Source: Acidianus ambivalens
GTDB taxonomy: Archaea > Thermoproteota > Thermoprotei_A > Sulfolobales > Sulfolobaceae
Direction of reading: 5' to 3'
Assembly: GCF_009729015.1 (NCBI RefSeq)
Contig: NZ_CP045482.1
Location: 1,422,001 to 1,486,000 of the forward strand
Length of the DNA stretch: 64,000 bases
In this document: positions 8,800 to 15,640 of the stretch, piece after piece
How the letters are laid out: each line of letters opens with the position of its first letter
How positions within the stretch are numbered: position 1 is the stretch's first letter
Notes under the pieces: generated by a model
What the model saw: only the letters and a program-made list of their open reading frames with translations
Databases searched by the model: none
Told to the model about the DNA's origin: nothing
Made by a program: the position numbers and the translations under genes

Positions 8800-9039
8800 A
8801 AAGTCGTCACATAAGGGGTCGGACTTTCATTGAGGTTTCATTATTCAACCTCTCGTCCTCATACCCCTTGTCTGGCTCCCCGTGCCGTCTACGGGAGCGG
8901 TAGTTAAACCACTCCCTTCGAGGACACGAGGAGTTTCATTGAGTGCCTTCCTCCACCTCACATTGCTCATCGACTTCATTGTGGCACTCTCTAACTTAAT
9001 GTTAGCATAAAAGTTTATAAATTTTAATGCTTCTAACAT
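8800..9039 (-). mobile_element. Relic of a TnpB gene 3' end, structured
   Basis: On the minus strand 9039-8845 translates to a stretch ending NETPRVLEGSGLTTAPVDGT then GSQTRGMRTRG, which resembles the proline/glycine-rich tails that follow the last RuvC motif in archaeal TnpB proteins. No RuvC motif remains upstream. The DNA is full of stems: GAGGTT..AACCTC near 8832, CTCCC..GGGAG near 8877, GAGTGCC..GGCACTC between 8940 and 8986, and AAGGGGT..ACCCCTT. In TnpB elements this 3' part overlaps the guide (omega) RNA and the right end. So this is either a TnpB scar or a free-standing omega-RNA-like unit. It is divergent from the TnpB-like gene that follows. Confidence 0.5.
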
Positions 9040-9043
9040 TCCT

Positions 9044-9208
9044 ATGGAGCAAATAGTTTTTAGATCAACGGTCTCAAGTTATGGTACAGATAAGTATGGG
9101 AATAAAAGATATGGCATAACAATACCTTCAAAACTAAGGGATAAGGGTGAGAAATTATACGGCAAGGAGGTGATTGTAATTGTTATCCTACCAGATGATG
9201 AGGAGTAA
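9044..9208 (+). CDS. Small AbrB/SpoVT-like protein overlapping the TnpB-like gene
   Basis: ATG 9044 opens a 54-residue ORF ending in TAA 9206-9208. It begins MEQIVFRSTVSSYGTDKYGN, continues KRYGITIPSKLRDKGEKLYG and ends with V-rich residues plus PDDEE. The I-T-I-P-x-K-L-R core followed by a V-I-V strand looks like a swapped-hairpin AbrB domain, the DNA-binding part of VapB-type antitoxins and of small regulators. It overlaps the start of the TnpB-like ORF by at least 14 bases in another frame, suggesting translational coupling. A role as regulator of, or partner to, the TnpB-like protein is inference. Confidence 0.55.
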   Translation: MEQIVFRSTVSSYGTDKYGNKRYGITIPSKLRDKGEKLYGKEVIVIVILPDDEE

Positions 9209-10289
9209 GCTAATCGCTTCTAAGGAAGCTCTAGAGAACTTCCAATTCGTCACAATAAATGGCAGGGTAATTTTTAACGAGAAAGAGAGAGTTGTTAGGA
9301 TTGCTAGGGCTTACTCACAAGTTGTTAAGAGTGCTATTAAACCGCTTTTTGACGGGAAGAGTGTAGACGAGTTAACTAAGGAGTTTTACAACATCTTACC
9401 AAATTATGTTTACCTTGTAACTGCTTTAAAGCAAGCTAGGACAATTACTGACGGTTTGTTAGATAGAGAAGACGAAAAGGGTGAGATAATTCATGCAAGG
9501 ATAAGGAAGTTCTGGTTTGCAAGTAGAGGAAATAGAGCTGATAAGGGTAATAGGAATGTTAAGTTCCACGTTTTGGAAGACCACGTGTTAATTAAGGTTA
9601 AAGACCCCTGGGGTAAGGAGTGGGTTCGCGGGAAAGCTTACTTAGGCAAGGAGTACTTGCCATTACTTCACGAGTTAGAAGAATTAGCAGAAAGGAAGGA
9701 GGAGGGTTATGGTGCCGTAATTAGTTTTAAGGAAAAGCCAATGATCCACCTCCAAGTACCACTCTGGCTTTACCTAAAGCACTTCTCTTCACCAAAACCC
9801 AATGGTTACGGTTTGGTTGCCGGTTTTGATTTAAATAGTGACAGACTAAACGTTGTTGTTGTTAACAAGGATGGTAAAGTTATTACTACTAAAACGTGGT
9901 GGTATTCAGATGTTACTAGGCCAGGTTTTCCTAAAGAGAAAGCTAGGGCTTTACGTTTAAACGCTTTATCTGAGTCTCTCAATTTCCTCTCAAGGATTGG
10001 CGTTGATTACGTTGTTTTTGAGGATTTATTCCTAGTTAGGAAGAAGAAATTTACGAGGAGTAAAAGCGGTAATAGGAAGGTTTCGCGTTTCGCTAAGAAG
10101 CAAATGTTGATCCACGGCGTTATTAAATCTTTAAGGCTAGGTTTTAATGTTATGTTGGTCAATCCTAAAGGTACTACAACCTCTGAGGATCACGAAAGGG
10201 TGATGAGGGAGAAGGGTTTTGATAGGCATACAGCATCAGCTTACTTAATAGCATTAAAAGGACTAGGAATGTTAAATGACATCAAATAA
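9195..10289 (+). CDS. TnpB-like RuvC nuclease lacking the zinc finger
   Basis: The protein is about 364 residues (ATG 9195; TTG 9180 is an alternative). It has the RuvC triad of the IS200/IS605 OrfB family: GFDLNSDRLNVVVV (first Asp), VDYVVFEDLFLV (Glu) and GFDRHTASAYLIALKGL (last Asp). The helical N-terminal half is compatible with a TnpB wedge/REC region. Ordinary TnpB has a C-x2-C..C-x2-C ribbon between motifs II and III. Here the linker reads VNPKGTTTSEDHERVMREKG and the whole protein has no cysteine. TnpB proteins are RNA-guided DNA nucleases; whether this lineage still uses a guide is unknown. It is preceded by an AbrB-like ORF and followed by an inverted copy of an IS607 left end. Confidence 0.75.
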   Translation: MMRSKLIASKEALENFQFVTINGRVIFNEKERVVRIARAYSQVVKSAIKPLFDGKSVDELTKEFYNILPNYVYLVTALKQARTITDGLLDREDEKGEIIHARIRKFWFASRGNRADKGNRNVKFHVLEDHVLIKVKDPWGKEWVRGKAYLGKEYLPLLHELEELAERKEEGYGAVISFKEKPMIHLQVPLWLYLKHFSSPKPNGYGLVAGFDLNSDRLNVVVVNKDGKVITTKTWWYSDVTRPGFPKEKARALRLNALSESLNFLSRIGVDYVVFEDLFLVRKKKFTRSKSGNRKVSRFAKKQMLIHGVIKSLRLGFNVMLVNPKGTTTSEDHERVMREKGFDRHTASAYLIALKGLGMLNDIK

Positions 10290-10290
10290 C

Positions 10291-10330
10291 ATAAACTTCA
10301 TGACTTATCGGAAACTGTTAACAACGGCAG
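10291..10330 (-). repeat. Inverted copy of the IS607 left end
   Basis: Two bases after the TnpB-like stop, the reverse complement of 10291-10330 matches the left end of the IS607 element at 54264 over about 39 bases. Only about six differences are seen, all transitions. The same sequence recurs at 51277. The shared core reads AACAGTTTCC then RATAA then TGAAGTTTAT. It suggests that the TnpB-like unit is bounded by, or inserted into, an IS607-type end. Confidence 0.65.
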
Positions 10331-10386
10331 AGAGGAAATTAGTAATAGCAAATGTTATATTTCCTACTCTGCACATGTAGTTAGGA

Positions 10387-12378
10387 ATGCTTTCTGATTT
10401 TGACAAGTTAGTAAAGGACAAACTAGGTTATAACTTATTTCCTTACCAATCTCACGTAAGCGAGAGAATAATAAAAGAACTGGAAGAAGGAAAAAGCAAC
10501 TTCATAGTAGTTTCAATGCCTACTGGAAGCGGTAAGACTGTAATAGAACTCTTCATGGCATACTATTTCCTTAAAAAAGGAGTAAAGAATGTTATCGTAA
10601 TGGAGCCAACAAGATTACTTTGCGATCAAATGTACTTCAATTTCTGGAGGAAAATGTTTGGAGAAGATGTGGGAATGGAATATGAAGGAGAATGTACTGC
10701 CTTTGAGGAAGGTAAAAAGATAGTAGTTTCGACGCCTTTTACCGCAGAAAAGTGTGCTCCAGAAACTGAAGCAATAATCGTTGACGAAGTTCATCACGCT
10801 TTTGGAGATAGCAGATATGAGTCTACGTTAGTTAGTTTAGATCCTAAGTACTTGATTGGCTTTACTGCTTTACTCCCCTCTTATAAGAAATACATGGTAG
10901 ACCCTAGACTAGTAGAAAAACTAGGGAAACCAAAGTTCTTAAACTACGATTTTAAAGCTTTAGCAGAAATAGACCCTACTTTCAATCCACCTAAAGCAAT
11001 TGCTGACGTGTTTGATGCGGAAATGAATAAAATTGAGGATTCTGCATATGATGCCTTTTTCAGAGGCCAGGTAAAAGGTGACAAGAACACTTTAAAGTTC
11101 CTTGAAATTACGCTTTACAGTTACGGTAAGGAGGCCTTTTGCGAAAGCCTAGGCAGAATGGAAGGAAAAATAGAGGAAAATCCCCAGTTAGACTTCCTTT
11201 GCGAGTCCAAGGAGTTAAGTCATAAAGCTAGGGCTTTAAGACAGATTCTTTCGATATATAAAATAGAGGATTTTAAACCGGTATTAATTTTCACTAGCAG
11301 AAAAGCTACCGCTTATGAGTTCGAAAAAGCAATAGAAGATTTAGACCCAGGAAGGATAAAAGTTCTAACCGGGGATTCGTCAAAATTTGAGAGACAAAAA
11401 TTAGTTAAAAGCGCTAAAAGGGGAGAAATTGACGTAATTATATCCACATTAGTAGGCGAAGAAGGTATAGATATTCCAGAGGCAAAGTTATTAATTATGA
11501 CTGACGTTCCTCAAAGCCCTTTAAGGTTTTACCAGCGTTTAGGAAGGCTAATTAGGAGTAAAACTGATGAAAACAATAACGACAGCGAGAATGCATTAAA
11601 GTACTTGGTAGTGGCTTTAACTCCAAAAACTCCTGAATACGATAATTTAGACGACGCTCTTAGGAACTTGTATTTAGAAGGAGTAGACGTAAGCTATATC
11701 GTAGAAAAGAAGGAAGGCAAGGGACCCGTTGCCAGAGTTGTTGATATAGTTAAGAAGGAAGGAGGAGGTACTTCATTTTCTAAGTTAGACAGTAGCGTTG
11801 GAGAAATTTCTTCTATTGAAGTATTGCTTTCTCCAAAAAACGTTGAGACTCAAATGGGAGATTACGTTGATAGGGCAATAAAGGAAGGTAGAATTTTCTA
11901 TTATTATGACGTTGATAAAATGGCAGACCTAGCTTCCAAGGTGCTTTTAGGTAGTTATTGTAATTTATGTTTTGGAGAAAAATGCATGAAAATATGCAAG
12001 GATTGCATAAGAGAAGTTGGTAAGCTATTGATTTCCAAGAAAGGTAGAGTAAAATTAGAGAAGAAAGGACTACTTCTACATTACATGGAACTTGTACTCC
12101 CTGAAAAAGTGGATGAAATAATGAATGCTATGAATAAGGAGAAGGATGAAATAATGAAAAAAGTTGAATGCGCATCCATCTCTCTTTCTTCAACAAAAAG
12201 AGCTAACGTGTATTCAATAGTCATTAATTTTAACGTAAGCGTAGATGGAATGACCATTTATCCTAAGTTGCAACTGGATTATTATAATGCTAATGAGCAA
12301 GAGATTAAGCTGGCAGAAATTAACGCTAAAGCTATAGGATATAAGGCAATTTATCTGTTTTTACAACAGTTAAAATAG
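10387..12378 (+). CDS. Superfamily 2 DNA/RNA helicase, Hef/XPD-like
   Basis: The 663-residue protein has an ordered SF2 motif set: PYQSHVSERI (Q-like), SMPTGSGKTVIELF (Walker A), EPTRLLCDQ (Ia), IIVDEVHHAFG (DEVH, Walker B), GFTALLPS (III), LIFTSRKATA (IV), ISTLVGEEGIDIPEAKLLI (V) and YQRLGRLIRSK (VI). Motifs V and VI resemble the Hef/RecQ-like branch. Between motifs VI and the C-terminus is a cysteine cluster, C-x2-C-x4-C-x3-C-x2-C (YCNLCFGEKCMKICKDC), which may bind zinc or iron-sulfur. The final ~90 residues are of unknown fold. It probably unwinds or remodels nucleic acid in repair. It has no operon partner; the GSAM-like gene follows after 72 bases. Confidence 0.8.
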   Translation: MLSDFDKLVKDKLGYNLFPYQSHVSERIIKELEEGKSNFIVVSMPTGSGKTVIELFMAYYFLKKGVKNVIVMEPTRLLCDQMYFNFWRKMFGEDVGMEYEGECTAFEEGKKIVVSTPFTAEKCAPETEAIIVDEVHHAFGDSRYESTLVSLDPKYLIGFTALLPSYKKYMVDPRLVEKLGKPKFLNYDFKALAEIDPTFNPPKAIADVFDAEMNKIEDSAYDAFFRGQVKGDKNTLKFLEITLYSYGKEAFCESLGRMEGKIEENPQLDFLCESKELSHKARALRQILSIYKIEDFKPVLIFTSRKATAYEFEKAIEDLDPGRIKVLTGDSSKFERQKLVKSAKRGEIDVIISTLVGEEGIDIPEAKLLIMTDVPQSPLRFYQRLGRLIRSKTDENNNDSENALKYLVVALTPKTPEYDNLDDALRNLYLEGVDVSYIVEKKEGKGPVARVVDIVKKEGGGTSFSKLDSSVGEISSIEVLLSPKNVETQMGDYVDRAIKEGRIFYYYDVDKMADLASKVLLGSYCNLCFGEKCMKICKDCIREVGKLLISKKGRVKLEKKGLLLHYMELVLPEKVDEIMNAMNKEKDEIMKKVECASISLSSTKRANVYSIVINFNVSVDGMTIYPKLQLDYYNANEQEIKLAEINAKAIGYKAIYLFLQQLK

Positions 12379-12450
12379 TTTAAAACTGTTCAATAAAAAC
12401 GTAATATGTACAATCCAAAACTATATTAATACCTTTACCATATACTATAT

Positions 12451-13578
12451 TTGGCAAAAAGATTCGGTGGAATGATGCACTCGCATCTGAAGGTTTTTTA
12501 CGAAGAATCCTTCCCTGTTTTAAAAGTAACTCACAAGTTACCTATTCTAAAACGAGGGAGAGGAAACAGAGTCTGGGATATAGAAGGAAAAGAATACATA
12601 GACTTCGATATGTCTAACGGAGATGCATTACTTGGTTACGGAAATCCAGAATTAGTTAATGCAATATTAGAAAGAAGTAATCAAAAAGAAACAATAGAAA
12701 AGCTCAAACGAAGATTCTCATTAAAGTCTGTTAAAATATTTTCAAGCGAAAAACAAGCAAAAGTTTACGCTGTTAATTTAGCTAGACAACTTTCAGGAAA
12801 GAAGAAAATAATAAGGTTCGGCCAAAATGATTTAATAAAGAAGTGCGATTTAGGAGAGGAGATAACTGCAGAGTGGAATAATTTAGATTACCTAGAAAAA
12901 ATTGTGAGGCAAAACTACGATATTGCAGCAATAATTTTCGAACCAATAGCTACTCACATGGGACTAGTTTTACCTGAAAATGAGTTCTTGAAAGGGATAA
13001 TGGAACTTTCAAAAGAATACGGAATTATAACAATAGCGGATGAAATAAAAACGGGAGGAAAGTATTACACTGGTGCGTCAGGCTATCTAAAGATTAAGCC
13101 TGACATAATACTATTTGGGAGATCATTGGCAGGAAGTATACCAATAGGAATAGTTGGAATAAATTATAAAGAAGGAGATTACGTGAGAGCCAGTCCTATT
13201 TCAATTAAAGCTTTAGGAATAACTTTGGACGAACTGAACGAACAGAGTATGTATGAAATGATAAGGCTTAACGATATCCTTATCAAGGGTTATAAGGATT
13301 TAATAGAGGATAACAAGATCAAGGCATCAGTAACTAGTTGGGGAATTAGCGGTACAATATATTTCAGAGAAAGCCCTCCAAGAAAATATTCAGAATTCCT
13401 AGAAATTAATGTAAAGAAATGGAATAAATACTTTAAAGGTATGCTAGACTCTGGAATAATTCCAATGAGTAACTATGACTCGCAGTGGTCAATCAGTAAG
13501 GCACATACGGAAGAAGATATAAACATACACTTAGAAAAATTAAATAACGTAATAAAAACTACTGTTTTATCTCATTAA
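12451..13578 (+). CDS. Glutamate-1-semialdehyde aminomutase-like protein without PLP lysine
   Basis: The 375-residue class-III aminotransferase fold (TTG start 12451) has [20 protein letters not shown] near the N-terminus, [17 protein letters not shown] (cofactor-side loop) and [16 protein letters not shown] (the PLP-binding Asp of D-E-[VI]). In glutamate-1-semialdehyde aminomutase the Schiff-base Lys lies in F-G-K-x-I-G-G-G. Here the segment reads [16 protein letters not shown], with Arg (AGA) for Lys. The protein is also shorter than HemL (about 425-430 residues). True HemL makes 5-aminolevulinate for haem, but this one cannot form the normal internal aldimine. It may be a pseudoenzyme or a recently inactivated paralogue. 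It converges with and overlaps the SQR-like gene by four bases. Confidence 0.7.
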   Translation: MAKRFGGMMHSHLKVFYEESFPVLKVTHKLPILKRGRGNRVWDIEGKEYIDFDMSNGDALLGYGNPELVNAILERSNQKETIEKLKRRFSLKSVKIFSSEKQAKVYAVNLARQLSGKKKIIRFGQNDLIKKCDLGEEITAEWNNLDYLEKIVRQNYDIAAIIFEPIATHMGLVLPENEFLKGIMELSKEYGIITIADEIKTGGKYYTGASGYLKIKPDIILFGRSLAGSIPIGIVGINYKEGDYVRASPISIKALGITLDELNEQSMYEMIRLNDILIKGYKDLIEDNKIKASVTSWGISGTIYFRESPPRKYSEFLEINVKKWNKYFKGMLDSGIIPMSNYDSQWSISKAHTEEDINIHLEKLNNVIKTTVLSH

Positions 13579-14750
13579 ATAGCTTTATATCCAAATAATT
13601 TTTCTAGATATGCTTGTTCCCATCTATCCTTCTGTAGAGTATAATCTCTCTTTAACTGAGGATCTTTAGTCGGCTTTGGTGGTTGTGTTGTTAAATCCAT
13701 TTGGAATTGTAAACTTAACGTCTCTAACTTTCCTTCTAAATTGCCCATATAAGCCCAGCCAACGAATGCGTACTGCACTGGCACTTTCTCGCTCACACCT
13801 TCCATCTCTAAGATTTTGTTTGCCGCAAACATTGCGCTCTCAAATGCTATCTCTTGGTTCTTAGGGAATGGTAACTTTGCAGCGTCTCCTGCAGATAGTA
13901 CGTCGTCATATTTAGGATGCCTCAAATCTTGAGGAGACCTAATATCTACATAACCTTTACCTAATCCTGCCTCATCGATAAACTTAGGTGCTCTGTTAGG
14001 CTCTAACATAGCTAGGATAGTGTATTTGTATTTTTCTCCAGAACTAGTAACTACGTAGTCTTCTCCAATTTCCGTAATTTCTTGGTTTGTAACTAGCTGA
14101 ATTCCTGCTTTCTCATATGTTTGCTTTACGATATCCATTATAAACGGCGGTTGAGTTTTATCGTTAGCGTCTATGTGAATAATGTTAAACTTCTGCCTTA
14201 CTCCTCTATGTGTTAAGACTGTGTGAGCAAGCAATGTGGTTTCAGTTGGTGCTGGGGCACACCTATAAGGAGCCTTAGGAGCGTAAACTATAACAGAACC
14301 TTCATTTTGACTCCATAATCTTTCCTTAAGTACATTAACTCTTCCCGGGTCGTAAACAGTAGTATTCTTCCACCAGAATTTATCATAACCAGTTATTTTA
14401 GAACCATCAAATACTATTCCTGGCGTTAGAACTAGGTAGTCATAATCTAGTACTGAATCTTTATTACCAAAAGTCGATTCGCTTACGTAAACCTTCCTAT
14501 TATCTGGATCTACTTTGTAAACATTACCTACTACTAACTTTATTCCTTTAACACCTACGTTCTCATAACCTCTTATAATTCTATGATAGTTTTGTTCTCC
14601 AGTTAAGATTAAGGGTCTGCTAGGTCCAGCAAAATAAAAGTCTTCCTTGTTTATCACAGTGATCTCTGCTTTTCCCTTTAACTTATCTGCTAGTGTATTC
14701 GCAATACCCATTCCGGCTATTCCGCCACCTACAATTACAATCTTTTTCAT
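13575..14750 (-). CDS. SQR/FCSD-like FAD-dependent oxidoreductase
   Basis: The 391-residue flavoprotein has the N-terminal dinucleotide motif [17 protein letters not shown], a second Rossmann region, and the late FAD motif [17 protein letters not shown]. The layout and the [11 protein letters not shown] segment match sulfide:quinone oxidoreductases and the flavin subunit of flavocytochrome c sulfide dehydrogenase, where the Cys is one of the sulfur-handling residues. This is the only Cys in the chain, so the usual two- or three-Cys polysulfide relay cannot operate. The C-terminal amphipathic tail could dock to the membrane. It may oxidise sulfide by another route, or act on another donor with quinone. 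It is a single gene with a 200-base upstream gap, convergent with the aminomutase-like gene. Confidence 0.72.
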   Translation of the reverse strand: MKKIVIVGGGIAGMGIANTLADKLKGKAEITVINKEDFYFAGPSRPLILTGEQNYHRIIRGYENVGVKGIKLVVGNVYKVDPDNRKVYVSESTFGNKDSVLDYDYLVLTPGIVFDGSKITGYDKFWWKNTTVYDPGRVNVLKERLWSQNEGSVIVYAPKAPYRCAPAPTETTLLAHTVLTHRGVRQKFNIIHIDANDKTQPPFIMDIVKQTYEKAGIQLVTNQEITEIGEDYVVTSSGEKYKYTILAMLEPNRAPKFIDEAGLGKGYVDIRSPQDLRHPKYDDVLSAGDAAKLPFPKNQEIAFESAMFAANKILEMEGVSEKVPVQYAFVGWAYMGNLEGKLETLSLQFQMDLTTQPPKPTKDPQLKRDYTLQKDRWEQAYLEKLFGYKAI

Positions 14751-14961
14751 AGTAGAATAGTTCTTTTAACAGTATTTAGGGTTTCTTAGAAAGAAATCTA
14801 ACGTAAAGGCTTAAATTAACTGAATGAGAGATAATATATTTTACTTTGAGACAATTTTATCCAGAAAAGTTTGAGAATAAAGATTTTTAACAAAATAAAT
14901 AGTTAGATCTAACGAACTTTAGCAAATAAAGGTTTATTTTAATAAAACACAATTCTATATT

Positions 14962-15321
14962 GTGAAGAAGATCCTTAAAAGTCCTGCCGATATTTATTTG
15001 GAAGAAGCTGACGAACTCTTAGAGAGGGGCGATATAGTTCAAGCTTCAGAGAAGTATTATAAAGCTGCAGAAGAAGCAATAAAAACAATATCTATATATC
15101 TTAAAATCAGCCCAGAGAATTGGACTTTGGCTTCTATTAATAGAGCTGCTCTAGAGATATCAAAAGTTCTAGGCGTAGAAATTCTAGATTATTGGAATAG
15201 CGCTACTGCCCTTTATACTGCTACTCTAGATCAAGATACGTTAAAAATTTTAATAAAAGATGTAAAAAGACTAGTCGAAATTGCAAACGAGAAATATAAT
15301 GAATTACTTGGAAGAAGCTGA
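14962..15321 (+). CDS. PaREP1 family protein, copy 1 of a tandem
   Basis: The 119-residue helical protein has the PaREP1 signature YLEEADELLERGDIVQASEK followed by YYKAAEEAIK. It starts at GTG 14962. A perfect 86-bp repeat inside it (14998-15083) recurs at 15308-15393 in the next gene. Its last codons and stop (..ELLGRS) are contributed by the start of that second repeat copy read in another frame. The native C-terminus may therefore have been replaced during the duplication. Function of PaREP1 proteins is unknown. Confidence 0.65.
   Translation: MKKILKSPADIYLEEADELLERGDIVQASEKYYKAAEEAIKTISIYLKISPENWTLASINRAALEISKVLGVEILDYWNSATALYTATLDQDTLKILIKDVKRLVEIANEKYNELLGRS
14998..15083 (+). repeat. 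86-bp perfect direct repeat, copy A
   Basis: It is identical to 15308-15393, an offset of exactly 310 bases. It encodes the shared N-terminal PaREP1 motif from L-E-E-A-D to E-A-I-K. The flanks on both sides differ at once, as expected from recent gene conversion or a partial tandem duplication. Confidence 0.95.
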
Positions 15322-15640
15322 CGAACTCTTAGAGAGGGGCGATATAGTTCAAGCTTCAGAGAAGTATTATAAAGCTGCAGAAGAAGCAATAAAGTTAATT
15401 TCAAGAAGGCTGAATTTAGAACCAATTCTTTCTGAAGTTAATAAGAAAGAAAGATGGAAATCAGAAATATTATTTAAAGCTGCTAGGTTAATTAACGAAA
15501 AATATCCAGAAGTGTTTAAAATGTGGAAATCTGCTTGGAAACTTCATGAAGACGGTTTTCATGAATGTAGCTTGGATTTGGAAACTACAAGAGTTTTAGG
15601 AGAGATCGTAAAAAATACTCTAATTAAGATCCTTAGCTAG
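15299..15640 (+). CDS. PaREP1 family protein, copy 2 of a tandem
   Basis: ATG 15299 overlaps the end of copy 1 and gives 113 residues: MNYLEEADELLERGDIVQAS, then a divergent body (ISRRLNLEPILSEVNKKERW..KLHEDGFHECSLDLE..). The first ~30 residues are identical to copy 1 because of the 86-bp repeat, but the rest is only family-level similar. The second gene has no promoter of its own that I can see. It probably depends on readthrough from copy 1 and translational coupling. It converges with leuS, overlapping its last bases (15633-15640). Confidence 0.65.
   Translation: MNYLEEADELLERGDIVQASEKYYKAAEEAIKLISRRLNLEPILSEVNKKERWKSEILFKAARLINEKYPEVFKMWKSAWKLHEDGFHECSLDLETTRVLGEIVKNTLIKILS
15308..15393 (+). 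repeat. 86-bp perfect direct repeat, copy B
   Basis: Second copy of the 86-bp repeat described at 14998-15083. The junction falls inside the last seven codons of the first PaREP1 gene, so this copy supplies that gene's stop codon as well as the next gene's start region. Confidence 0.95.

Noticed and set aside
8845..9039. Small minus-strand protein-coding gene
   Set aside because: The composition and stems match the tail of a TnpB gene. No independent start signal or domain is present.
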